Positions 13,166 through 25,655 of a DNA stretch of 64,000 bases are shown one piece after another. The position numbers and the translations under genes were made by a program. Within the stretch, counting starts at the first letter, position 1; each line of letters starts with the position of its first letter. Below the pieces are notes generated by a model that saw nothing but the letters and a program-made list of their open reading frames with translations, ran no database searches and was not told where the DNA came from. The DNA comes from Branchiostoma floridae. Taxonomy: Eukaryota > Chordata > Leptocardii > Amphioxiformes > Branchiostomatidae. Where the stretch lies: assembly GCF_000003815.2 (NCBI RefSeq), contig NC_049991.1, positions 13,468,762 through 13,532,761 on the forward strand, given 5' to 3'.

Positions 13166-16100
13166 AATGGACTTTGAGTTAGTTATCAGCCCTATATGTG
13201 GTGTTCAGAAACTGAAGGAATTATTACGTCTGCTACAAAACAATGGACTATTTCATAAATGGCACATTAGATGTGGTTATAAACAAACCTGTAAATTCTA
13301 CATCATACAACTTCAAAGAACTCACAAAGACCTGAGAGACTTGAATACAACAGAAAAATTAGCATTTCCAAATATTTCTTACCTTAGCTAAAGATAGAGC
13401 CTTTGCAAATATATCCATGAATAAGCTATAACCTGAAGAAACAGCTCAAAAAGATGGTTCCCTTTCATTTGGACCATTTTGTCATTGGTGTTTCCAAGAA
13501 GGCGGTGAATATCCTACGGGAGTACCTCAGCCCTGGAGACAAAATGGTGACATAAAAGCGAGCGCAGTAATAGGCTGTATTTGAAAGGCATCCATGTGGA
13601 ACAGATGGAATCTCGGCTTGAGGGAACAGGGGGACAGGACATCTTATTACTTTCCCAGGAGCTTGGAGAATACAGGCACATGTACACAAGGTGACTTTGT
13701 CAGCAGTCAACCTATTACTAACATTTTCTGCAGAAACAAAGCAACGTGCAAGTTAATTATCTTTTATTTGCAACTTGTCATACATGTAAACTTTGCAGAC
13801 AGATCATGATTTTTGAAAAGAGTAATTTTAAATTGCAATTCACTTAGCATTTGTGAGGAAATATAAGCAAATAGTATACATGTACACTCCCGGAGCAAAA
13901 TATACATTATTGAACTGCCATTTCTCAACAAGAATAGGGGGTGTAAGCTGGTATTAGCAATGGGGATAATTTCATTTTCTAATTTGTAACCATCAGAAGA
14001 GTTCCACAAGATTTTCTGGAGGCATCATTGGCTAGCGATAAAAAACTGGCAAATTTGGCCTGATTCTGATGCTCCAAAGCTTTAAAAGTCATACCTGATA
14101 TAGTTACCACCAGAGCTTCTTGGTACATATGCTGCATAAAGCTCAGTGCTGTTCTCCCAGTTCTCCAGAGAGCTAAACTTCCCTGAACATATTTTACAGC
14201 CAATAGGGAGATCTCATAAATGTATTATGAACATTGCTAATGAATGCAGCAATTACACCAAAATAGTAGCCAAGGTAAGAAGTATTTGCAAAGGATTTTG
14301 AGGGAATTACTACAAGGATGTCTTTTCTAATGCAGTACTTAAATCTGATTACCTCCCTTTTTCCATCCCACAAGACTGTTGCATTCATAATTTCACTTCT
14401 TTATTCAATCTGGGGTTTTCATTTCTCTTGACGAGGATCCATTTCTTGTTCTTGTTCTTTCCTTTTCTGTTTTCTGATTATTTTGCAGTCTGAGGCAATC
14501 ATAGCTTAATGCCCTTGGGAGTGTCTTTGTCTTGAAGGACAAAAAAATGGCTGCTGATTAATGTAATGCACCTATATGATGTACAGGGAATATTAACTAA
14601 AGCTTGAAGGTCATACCCAACAGCACGTGACTTTGTGTTCCTAAGGTCTGCATGCAAAGGATGATTCTGGCAATTTGTCAATGTCTGTAGGAATGGCAAT
14701 AAAAGTGTGTATCCCTCCAGTATCTGATCTGGGTGCCAGAAAACGTGTGGCTTATTCATTTGGCACATTTTTTTTCAGTATATCACCACACATTTAATGC
14801 CACTGATGTAATACGTAATCTCTCTGTTGCATAATATGGCTGATAGGATATACATCATGCTTTTCTTGAACGGCAATGGTAGATATAGAGAGTAGTATTC
14901 TGAGGAACTCCCTGTTAGTGTTGCACATATAACTAATGATTGCATATTGAGCATGACTGGATCTGTGATGGAAATATGGAGATGTCCTTCCTTCTCAAGG
15001 ACAGGTCTGTCCCTGATATAGATTTCCCCATCCCAATGTAGCAGTTAATCCACTAAGTCTTCTGAGGACAGTCATCTGGACATTGTAATTATGTAATGGC
15101 ACACAAAAATGGAATCTTTCTGTGAATGTTTGAAAATACTCATTCTACTAGACATATATCAACTGATACAATTTACTACAGAAACAATGTCAACAAGGTT
15201 CATTGACTTTTAATAGCAATGTAAAGAGCATTTACATTGTCATTAAAAGTTAATGAACATTAGAATTTACACTCCAGGGTTGAATCAGGATTGCAAGGAT
15301 GAAAATGTTGTGTAAGATAATTTTTTCTTCATATCAATTATTTGAATGACTATTTTTTTTCCCGTTGCTATACTGTTGCAAATTCATGTTTTCGTCATCA
15401 ACAACAACAAATTTGTCATTTTCATTTCAGCCTCCCTCCACCCACTCATCTCTGGTCTGACAAAACCCAGCCTCGTTTCTCCTCAGAGGGAGATATCGAT
15501 CTGCCTAACCCTTCTCCACACAGCTTTGCTTCAACCATCAGGTATTCATTGCTTCCGCATGATCTCAACGACATACATGATTGCGTCTGACATCCCTGTG
15601 GTCTGTCCTATTGATGTCACACCTCACCTCATTAAATATTGACATCACCATATTATTAGCAAACCCCAGTTAAGTGCGTCACAGCAGAGTGAATTTATAA
15701 CACCATCAATTTGCCCAGCAAGCAAGTTCATTTTTGATGAGCGTACATGTGTAATTAGGTCTTTAAGTGTGTTCACACAGACTCGTGAATAGAACGGATT
15801 GACTTTCTTTTCAACTGTCAACTCAATGCCAATATCTTCTTTCTTTGTTAAACCATTTAGTACACAGTACATTTTGCATTATCCTTTGTTGAGTCTGCCT
15901 CATATAATTTCCATTTCATAAGCACACAATAACTCGTACATATGGTAAGATTCTCCACGTCAGTCTGCAAGCTCCTTCTATGAGACATTAATGCACCAGT
16001 AAGTATTGTGCATGCAGAATCATGCAAGACTTTGATTGCAAATGGGCTGCAAGGATTCAGAAAATACCAGTGGGATTCTCACATTAAAATGGGGTGCCTG

Positions 16101-18188
16101 ATTTCTAAATCAATACCTAACAGTTAAATTCTCATTACACCAGCATCCAGTGTTATTAGACAAAAAATATATCACCTCGAACCTTTCACATTCAGCAACC
16201 CGGCTCTTGACTAACAAAGAGGGAAGTCAATATTCAGTCCCACAGGAGGTGCTCAAAGCCATGTGCAAAGTGCCATAATCAACACGAGACAATTGCTAAT
16301 CCTATCACTGAACTGTGAACAGATTTGTCTCCGTGTGTCTTCAAATATTAACCACACTCTTTGACAGGCAATTAGAAAGAAAATCAATTCTGTTATGAGA
16401 TCCCGCGGGAGGGAAGTTTGTTAGCAGCGTGTGGGATCCCTACGGACGTATCTCTATATGCAATCAACTGACAGCCACGGACGTCATGGCTATTAAAAAT
16501 GCACACAACTGTTACTCCTCATCATCTGATGCATAATCCCCTCACTCTTCAACAGTTAGCTCTGAGGTTCACAAATCTATAATAACCAATCCGGTAAAAT
16601 AAGCAGATCTCTAAATTGTATTAATTTACAGGACGTTATATATAAACAATGAATCAAAATTCAACAACTGGAGCACAAAGAATATCTTTAGCTGACAAGA
16701 GTGATATGGTTCATAATATTCATGATAAGAGATGATGTGTGTTTAAGACACAAGTTAAAAGTTGACAATTGGTCCATAATTCTCTTGCAGCCATAACTGA
16801 CTGGTTTTCTACTTTTAAAAAATGTTTCCTTTTTGTTAGTTGGTCTATTTGCCAAGTCACATTAATGATGTTTGTAGCCAAGTGATATACATGTATGACA
16901 TATGATTTCCAATAACATTAAGGGCCTATGAAACAACATACAATAGAACAGTACATAGATGTAGACAGCAGTTACTTATTATGTTGAAAGGTCACCTCAG
17001 ACATATTGGATGTATGCATCCAGCCATTATAACTCAAATACCATAACCATAAAGCATGTGTGCCTCCAATGATTGCTCCTTTCTGGAAGGTGACAGTAAC
17101 CTTGACTGAGATAGACTGAGGAATCGTTACCTCCACTTGATGTGATTTTCTGCATGAAAACACAAGTAAATAGCTCTTCTGCAAGGATCTGAAATGGTTC
17201 TGAACAATTGTTGCCCAGACAACGAAAAAATGAATTGCAAATTCTTCACCAGTATGTACAGTAGGAGAGGGAGAAAATTATGCTTCACATCTCACAAAAT
17301 AGCTGCAATTGCCATGCACTTAAAAGGGTTTGCTTGGCTGCATTTTGAAGCTGTTATCAGTTTCAAACAATTCTTCTTCAGGCTGCTAAGGTGTTCTAAG
17401 TCACCTTGCAAGCCAGTGTCATCACAATCACTGACATTACCTTCTATAAGTCATGCCCAACAGCTTTCATGGAATCAGTGAATCAATGACCACGACTTTG
17501 GGGAGTCTAAAGGCGTGAGCCCAGTCTTTATCTTCCAAAACAAGGTCCTGATGAAACAGCATGATTTATTTTCAAAGATTCTTTTTCAATTTCAGTAGCT
17601 TTTACACATCGTGATTGTATACAATAAAGTTACATTGCATCTGGACTAGAATACAAATAAGAACTGGGGCAGCAGTGGGTAAAGAACAGAACTCAGAGGT
17701 GAAACTGCTGTGATTACAAGATAAGAAAAGAAAAGAAATAGAATAAAGATAGATTATGTGATCAGTATGGGGTGAAAGTAGAAATAGCTGAACACAACTG
17801 CTGAGCTAATTTCTTATCTACAAACCTGTGTGAACCAGCATGAGATAATACAAGACGGCACGTTCTGCATTTCAACTCTTCTATCAAAACCCCAGGATTC
17901 CAAATTGATTAAAAACTAGAGTCAACGAACCCATCTCTTCGCCAAATAATCATGCCTTTATTAAGACTTTAAGGTCTTATTGTTCCTCACAAACATTACC
18001 AAAACCAGACTGTGACCTGACAGATGACCTGGTAGCATCCCTGGTCAATCAGAATTTCATGCTTGTCAATTTAGACTTTGTCCCCAGTGTAAGGGCGTCC
18101 TCCAGCAAACCATCTGTATAACAGCTGTGTCCATAGATATAGGTCAAAATGAGATATATAGAGCACAGTTTATTTCTGTTAATAAGTT
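13166..18188. other. No gene seen; AT-rich non-coding
   Basis: Apart from the hairpin at 15198, I see no exon, repeat array or transposon end here. Confidence 0.5.
15198..15258 (+). ncRNA. MicroRNA-like hairpin candidate
   Basis: Arms 15198-15225 and 15231-15258 pair at 25 of 28 positions by Watson-Crick rules, and two of the three exceptions are G-U on the plus strand. The loop is five bases. No reads or conservation are available; a decayed MITE would look the same. Confidence 0.25.
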
Positions 18189-19270
18189 TTGCTGCAGTAC
18201 CTTAGGAAGCCGCTAGGGGGCCCACTATCATAATTCATCTTCGTTTTCCTGACCCCTACCCACCTACCAAATATCATCAGGATTTTTTCAAGGCTTCTCG
18301 AGTTATGCATTCCACAAACAAAAGGACGCACACACTCGGCCCGCTACCGTCCTAACGGAAAATGCTACGTCAACTATTTTCGAACACAACCTTCCTTTCC
18401 GCAGCCGCTACTTAAATACTAAATATCATGAAAATTCATACACAGCTTCTTGAGTTATATGCTGTTGGCATGGATTTATGAACTTTCCTCATTAATTATG
18501 CAAATAAGCTACTGATTTGCATAATTAGTATTACATTGTATAAGTCATCACTCATTCTATCTACATACCGAAAATCCTGATGATCTGTTTATACGTTCTC
18601 AAGTTATCCTCGTCCAAAGTTTGAACGGAAATCGGTGCCTGCAGGTCCCAAAAAGCCGCTAGGGGGTCCAAACTCACAGCACTTACTCTCTGTTTCAAGG
18701 GCTATCTACCACTCAAAAATCATGACCACAGCATGTCCAGAACACGAAGTGCCAAAATTAAAAGTTTTGCTGCAGTACCTTAGGCAGCCACTAGGGTGCC
18801 CATTATCAAACTTGACCTTCGTTTTCCTAACCCCAATCCACCTAACAAATATAATCAGGATCCATTCAAGGGTTCTCGAGTTATCTTGCTTACAGACAAA
18901 CGCACTTACATACAAATCCCGCTACAGCACCATAGGTAAGAGCCAGGTAAACCATTTTCGCACTTGACCTTCCTCTCCAAAACCGCTACACACCTACCAA
19001 GTTTCGTGAAAATCGCCCAGCTAGATTTTGACTTATGCTGCCAAAAACAAACCGCAAAAAACATACCAAGCTCGCTGCAGTACCGTAGGAAAACGCCAGG
19101 TAAACCGTTTTCACACTTGGCATTCCTTTCGACAACTGCTACACACCTACCAAAAATCACAAAGTTCCATCCACAATTTCTCGAGTTATATGCTGTTGAC
19201 CTACATACAGACCCAAGTCAAGCAATCTCATACTCTTCTTGGCGAAGAGAACAACTGGAGGTGAAAAAAC
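18189..19270. repeat. Cluster of diverged repeats with CTGCAGTACC and CTCGAGTTAT motifs
   Basis: GCTGCAGTACC(T/G)TAGG starts units near 18192, 18770 and 19074, with relatives near 18643 and 18920. Each is followed by a CTACCAAATATCA-like stretch and CTCGAGTTAT (18298, 18877, 19180). Frames up to 110 codons here are by-products. Confidence 0.7.
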
Positions 19271-20461
19271 AATTTGAGTAATGACAGGCAATAACAAAAG
19301 GGACAATATTTTACCATTATTTTCACATAACCAATCAAATCTCCCATCAAGTTGCAATATGGGACCAATTGTTGACTCGGAATCTGTGTCACCACATCTG
19401 GTGAAGGGATGAAAGATCAATTCTTTTGACTATTTTTCGATACAATGCCATACACAAAACATTTCTTAAAAACTGCTGTTTTCTCTTTTTGCCTTTACAA
19501 TTGTTTTAGTATGTCTACTTTTTATTGTTAAGCCAAATAACACTTTATATACTAAACCTTGAAGGTAGTTTGTGTTTTCTTCCAACAGTATAGGCTTTGC
19601 AAAATCTGAAATAGGAAATATAGGCCAAAGTTTAGTCAATTAGTCACTGATCATCTCAATGTGGTAATGATTATCTCTCACAAACTTTTACTACTCAGCT
19701 GTACTTAAGCTCCCTTCAAGAAATATTTTAAGATGTTAAAGATCCACAGACGTTTCTGTTTATCTGCACCTTAACAGGATTTCTGGACTAAAAAACAAAC
19801 TCATTTATTGTCGAACTGCAGATAAAAACACCCTTAGATAGGAAAATCTGTCTAAAGCCAGCTCCTTCCACCATGCCAAAAGCAGTAACTCTTGAGCTTA
19901 CTACATGACATGATGGAAGATGCACCATAACCTCAGATGACACCATGAATCCTCCTGACAGGGACCCTCTGGGAGATTTTCTTGGTCACAAATCATCCAC
20001 ACGTTGTGAGGGACCTGCCGGCAGACAGGCTGTCATTACCAGGTTTATGATGTATGGACTGTAATAATCTTGCCATGGCAGCAGCAGCAACTGGGTTGGC
20101 TGCCTGCGACGTTATAAATAATTCACCGCAGCCTTTGAGAAGCAGAAAATACACATATTTCATGGTATTTTTGATCACACATTAGACCTTTTCTTTCAGA
20201 TGCCATTTTGCTGCTGCATATAATGCTCTGAAGCTCAATCCTGTTACATTATAGACAGACCCCAGCAGGGATGGTGCTTAAATGTACGCAGCAAACACAG
20301 GCAGACATTTATTGTGTATTGTGCAGGTACTTGAGGATTTTACTTCATAAGCTCACAATACTGGTGTTATAGTGTGGATGGAGTCAGAATTTCTCACAAA
20401 ATTGTGACGGATGGACTAAAAAGTCCTCACAAAAAGGTGACGGTTGTCCTTTTTGTAAATA
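19271..20461. other. No gene seen between repeat cluster and mariner element
   Basis: Unique-looking AT-rich sequence. Confidence 0.5.
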
Positions 20462-21395
20462 CGAGGGCGGTTCAAAAAGTAATGCCAGTGGTTTTATAAC
20501 AAACTCATGTTTTCATCGAATGAGTTGAAATTTGGCACAAATGTACAAGGCTATATCCTCTTGAGATTGACATATCTCAATTTGTGGTTCAGATTTTCAT
20601 GAGCAACAGAGATGATTTTAAGATGACCAAACCCTTAAATGCTTGTCAGGAGATCAGTTCCTCTAGTTCTTACCATTTGAAGACTATGGTAGGAAACTGA
20701 AATTTCACCTGTATTATAACAAATGTCTCTATAGATTACATGTCAAATTTCATGTTTGAACTCTCAATGGTTCATCTTTTACAGCCACCAGAATGGATCG
20801 AGTTGCTATATTACAGACAGTTTGATTAATTGCCAAATACGTGATTTGTTGAATAAAGGTTTTTGTAGACGGCTTTTCCATTAGCCAAAAGATGCGAAAC
20901 TTTGCACAATTATTAACTGTTTCAAGATCAAGAAGTGTCTTAAGTTTGATTTTTCTCAGTTAATAAAAAAAGTCGGTTATGGACAGTTTAAGCAGCTCAC
21001 CCCTAATCCACCGCTAATTACGACCCTGACGACCTCACTTCACACCAGGAACGAAAAAATAATAAATGATTGTATTTACAAAATTAAAATAGGCACGTGG
21101 CTTACAGAGAAGTGCAACTTGATACATGTGCAATTTCAGTTTCTTACAATAGCTACAAGTGATTTAGAAACATTATCAACTGTACGTTAATTAACCCTCT
21201 AATTTCTTCCGACGGGATACAGGGGTGTGGTCAACTTGAAGTCAACTCAGTCACTCATGAAAATTTCAACAACAAATTGAAATATGTCAATCTCAAGAGG
21301 ATATATTCTTGTACCTTTGTGCCAAATTTCAGCTCATTCGATGAAAACATGAGCCTGTTATAAAACCAGTGGCATTACTTTTTGAACCGCCCTCG
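20462..21395. mobile_element. Non-autonomous mariner-like element, 934 bp
   Basis: Flanking TA duplicates at 20460-20461 and 21396-21397. Termini begin CGAGGGCGGTTCAAAAAGTA on the left and the same inverted on the right. The inverted repeats run about 148 bp at roughly 85% identity (to about 20610, and from about 21248), long for mariner. The 640 bp interior has no transposase frame. Confidence 0.8.
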
Positions 21396-21624
21396 TATCT
21401 CGCTGCTAGACATAAAGAAAACGGTATAAAATAAAAAGTCCAACAAAAACTCCTAAACACACGTCAAAAAACAGCGGGGGCCAAACTTCTGCTTGGAGAG
21501 TATTGCAGCTGTTCTACTCCTTGATGCTATTGAACATATCTATGTGACCAGGTGTTGCCCTCTTTTAGAAATGGGTTGTCTATTGGAAACAGACAATAAT
21601 TACCTCCATGCCACACTAATGAAA

Positions 21625-21853
21625 GTAACATACATTCTCATAATTCCACCAGGTGTCATTATACCGCCACCTCAAAAAACGTTAGTATAGAGGTCTTCTC
21701 AAGATTCTCTTGAACATTGAATGCTAGATATCTTAAATGTAATACAATTCAGATATTAAGGTGTTGAAGACAATCTTGAGAAGGCCTCTATAACAACGGT
21801 TTTTGAGGTGGCAATATAATAACATCTGGTGGAATTATTAGAATGTATGTTAC
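21625..21853. mobile_element. 229 bp foldback MITE
   Basis: Starts GTAACATACATTCTCATAAT and ends with its near-complement; arms of about 95 bp contain TTCCACCAG, GCCACCTCAAAAA and CTTCTCAAGATT. Only about 40 bp lie between the arms. Confidence 0.8.
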
Positions 21854-22179
21854 ATGTGCCTGAGGAACCCTGTCATTACAACATTTTTGACATTCTCCCT
21901 ACGGCCTAACCATGAATAGAATTCATATAGGACCGCCCCACACTGCACAAAATCCAACCTTAACATACACCTTAAAGCAACCGTAAAAGTAGCGTGTTTT
22001 TTTTTCATGAAAGCATGCTTTACACATGCTTTAAGTGTGCTTGAATATAAGATTTCATGTGGTGCCGGCAGGTAGTGGCATGCATTTTCATAATGATTTT
22101 TGAAAGTTACCCTGGACACATACATGTAGGCTGGAGGTGATTTTCAGAGGACATAAAGCATACAGCCACACATGTACAT

Positions 22180-22330
22180 ACATGTGACACTGGTTCACCT
22201 TTATCCGCAGGCTACGTCTGTTGTTTATGTTTTGAAAAACATTATTCATGGACATCAAGTTGGCGGACGGTGGTTTCAAACTATAATATTTCTAAAATAT
22301 TGACATTTGAAACCACTTTTCGTTGACTTG
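22180..22330. mobile_element. MITE copy, TGGTTCACCTTTATCC family (one end seen)
   Basis: ACACTGGTTCACCTTTATCC, CGGACGGTGGTTTCAAA and TTTGAAACCAC match the complete copy at 25249-25479 in order. The far terminus is not clear. Confidence 0.5.
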
Positions 22331-24099
22331 ATATTGCTGATTACCCTATTGTTATCAAGCGTTAACTGTTAGTATATTTCACGTAATATGGAAATGTCTT
22401 TTCCTGTCAATGTCTCCGTAACTGGGGTTTTCTCTATTTTCAGCAATAAGATAAGTCAAAATCTCTGTATAAAATAAAAACAAACTGATCACACTTTGTA
22501 TTCCTGAGCCGTCCTCTCACAAAATTACAGTTACACGTCATAAGCCATTAAATGGAGGTGTGACACCATCTGGAAAGGTGCACATCTTCCGAGAAGAAAA
22601 CAGAAAGTGCCAGGAAGCATACGCATAGTAAAAGCGGCGTATTCTCCTTTCCCCCATAGAGTACAAAATATGAAGATGGATCCATCACCGGTCAGGTGGG
22701 CTTCACACCAGTCTGGCTTTGCTACAAATTAATGAAGTACGATCACACTTCTGTATTCACTCCTTGTCCTTGCTCGGCACTGCCTACAGTGACATGATCG
22801 GTGCCGTGATTCACCAGAGACCAACATCCAATAAACATGCTTCCACAAGAGTAATGAACTGCTGATGGCACAATACAGGCAATATCATCCAGCACACTGT
22901 CTCCTCCCTTGGGTCGGGTTAAGGGTCATATAGATGTCACAAATCACAATGTGTTACCTGTCCTCTGGATGCAAGAGCTAATAGGGCCTGCAAATACACA
23001 CCTGAATTGTACCTTTTAATCATTTTATGACCCATCCATTGTTTGCGTGTCCATGTTGTTAATTTTGTTATTGATCTGTCAAGTTAAGGTTCCAAAAATA
23101 CATTTTCATCAATTTCGTATTATGAAGTTAATTTTTTCTGGACAGACAGGGTGAAATTTTGTCCATCGCGGCAGGCAAATTTCTGACTCAGACAGATCAG
23201 CGGGTCCTGGAGACAGTCCTGCCAAAAAGAACTATTTTCAAAGATTATCTTTCTGTCGTTTTGATGGACAAATTTTAATGCTCTGCATGATACATTTTAC
23301 AGAAACATCATGCCAGGACGGATAAGAGCTTTATTACAGGGATACACGCAACAAAGTACAATTTTCAAGAGTGATGTTATCAGCCATGTTTTATTCATAA
23401 AGCACAACACAAGTGTTTTTACTGAGCAGGAGAGACACAAAAGTCTAAGTAATGACTATATTTCAAGTGTCTTCTCAGTAAAAATCAATGTTCAAATTGT
23501 TTTTGAGAACAAAGGAAACACAGGAAGGAAAGATTACTGACACTACTTCGATAAAATACAGACTTCCATCTATGTAATCATTTCTATAGCCGTTGGTCAA
23601 CATTTCCCAATGGAATAAAAAAGAGTCATGCAAATATATTGTAACTTGAAATTTGGGCGGCCTATATGTATATTTGCAGGTCAAGAAAAGTTCAAACTGG
23701 ACAATGTCAGAAACCACCCTATCAATGGAAGCAGGCCACCAGGCCAGATATACAAAGGGCTTGCAGTAGTGCCTTTCTGTACATCAGCATGAATGAGTGT
23801 CCTGGTTTCTTTTAGCTAGCAACCAGGTCAATGCACCTAACAGTGGCTACACAGAATCCAAGGGAGAGTGGCCTGAATACAAGGTTCGGCATTATCCATG
23901 GGACGCTAATCTCTTCTGACTCAGACATGTTTACTAACCACAAAAAGTGCTGGCTGTCTTTGGACAGTTCTATAAGGGTACATTGATCTGTGATTAGATG
24001 TTTCCTAAAAAGTTAGTCAGGACTTGTCAAGTAGTTTTAAAATATTAGAAGGTACAGAACAGTTATGACAGTTCTGTACATTGTTACATTTACCGATAC
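22331..24099. other. No gene seen; contains a diverged duplicate segment
   Basis: 23030-23225 resembles 26570-26745 in order: CATTGTTTG, CATGTTGTT, AGCAAATTTC-like and CTGGAGACAG (with TTGGAGACAG). Identity is modest. Confidence 0.35.
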
Positions 24100-24250
24100 A
24101 TGTACATGTAATGCTAGCTCACCTTTATTTGCGGAGTAACCTATATCCGTCGTTTTTAAAAACGGTATTTAACGATGGCTTCAAATGGCATCATTTGCAA
24201 TTAAAGATATTGTAATTTGAAGCTAGTAACGTTAGATGTCTCTCCGTTAA
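24100..24250. mobile_element. MITE copy, TGGTTCACCTTTATCC family (diverged)
   Basis: ACATGTAATGCTAGCTCACC, CTTTATTTGCGGAGTAACC and TTTAAAAACGGTATT correspond to the copy at 25249-25479. A related inverted end (GGTGACCTTTATC) near 24346 may be its other terminus. Confidence 0.45.
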
Positions 24251-25248
24251 TTTCTGCAATAATTCAAGAACCAAGATATTTAATTGGCTTGGCCCAATCA
24301 AGTTTTAAAACATTACCATTACCTTTGGACACTTCTGTGAGGAGGTGACCTTTATCTGTCCCATAGAGACTCATTATAGTTTCTGTCTGTTGACATTTAT
24401 ACGCAGACTGTTCTTTCTGCAAGAAATGCCAATACACATCCAGATAAGTGTAAATCATGGAAAAGTTTGGTTACATGCAGTATTTGTAGGGTTTTGCACC
24501 TTTTTTGGTACATCTGAGCTCATTCAAGCTGCTACTAGCAAAAGGCAATTGTCATCGTACAAGAATTTTTCCTCACCATTACTCAAGTGTAGCCTGAAAA
24601 GAACTGGACATTTTGGCCAATCGTTACCAGGGAGGCTTAGAAAAGGATTGTTAAAAAAAGTGCTCCAAAGAGACTTTCAGCCACTGGCAGCAACAAAAGC
24701 AGTTGTTTCAAATCACATTTACATGGAAATGAGTTACGTAGGCTCTGACGTGAATAAGTGCGCTGCTTTTTTCTAAGACTAATAAAGGAGCTCCATTTTT
24801 CTTTGAAAGAACCAAGGAGGTTGAAAGAACGGACCCTAACATTTCCCTACTGCCAGAAAGACAGCTGGAAACCTATCGTACAGTAGCAGTTTCTCCTGCT
24901 TCCTAAATAAACACTTTTAAGGCTTTCCCTGCTGTGGGATCAACCACCCATCAAATTTGTTTTGATAAGCAGAGAGAGTAGGCAGGGGGAGGGTTAACAT
25001 GTGTCAGCAGGGGGAGGGTTAACATGTGTGTAAAGTCCCATTAACCCTCTGGTGACACAGGTTGTCTGTAACAGCCTGGCTCTAATTAGCCCACCTGCCA
25101 GGAGGGTTCAGTTGTTAGTGTTTCTTCCTTGATAGATGCCCACAGTCTGTTTCTCATGCCCCAAGTCTGATGTATATCAAAATCTCAATATTGTGGGGTT
25201 AAGAGTAGAAAGAACAAAACTATTGAGTGGGTATGTACATGTATGATA

Positions 25249-25479
25249 TACATGTAACGCTGGTTCACTTTTATCCGAGGGTAACCTTTATTCGTTGTTC
25301 GTACAAAAAACGTATTTAGGGATATAAAGTCGACGGACGGTGGTTTAAGATCGGAACATTTTGAAAATATTGCAAATTTGAAACCACTGTCAGCAGACTT
25401 AATACTTCTAAATGTGCTGTTTTTAAAGACAACGGATAAAGGTCACCACATGGATAAAGGTGAACTAGCATTACATGTA
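25249..25479. mobile_element. Complete MITE, TGGTTCACCTTTATCC family
   Basis: Left end TACATGTAACGCTGGTTCAC faces right end TAGCATTACATGTA; the inner inverted parts read TTTATCC and GGATAAA. A second inverted pair (GGTGGTTT, AAACCACTG) lies inside. Confidence 0.7.
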
Positions 25480-25655
25480 ATCTCCAAGCAGATCCACTGG
25501 TGGCTAGACCGTACCTATCGGCCCAAACAGTACCCATTGTCCTCCAGTGGAGTATGTCCAGAGACAAGTACAAGGACAATGTAATCTCCAAGCAGATCTA
25601 CTGGTAGGAAAACAGTACCCATTGGCCACCAGTGGAGTATCTACAGAGGCATGCA
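25478..25655. repeat. Two tandem copies of an AATCTCCAAGCAGATC unit
   Basis: AATCTCCAAGCAGATC occurs at about 25480 and 25583, each followed by ACTGGT, AACAGTACCCATTG and CCAGTGGAGTAT. The spacing is about 103 bp. They adjoin the MITE on the left. Confidence 0.65.

Noticed and set aside
24345..24776. 143-codon plus-strand frame
   Set aside because: Begins near a MITE end, has no known domain, and its composition is like the flanks.
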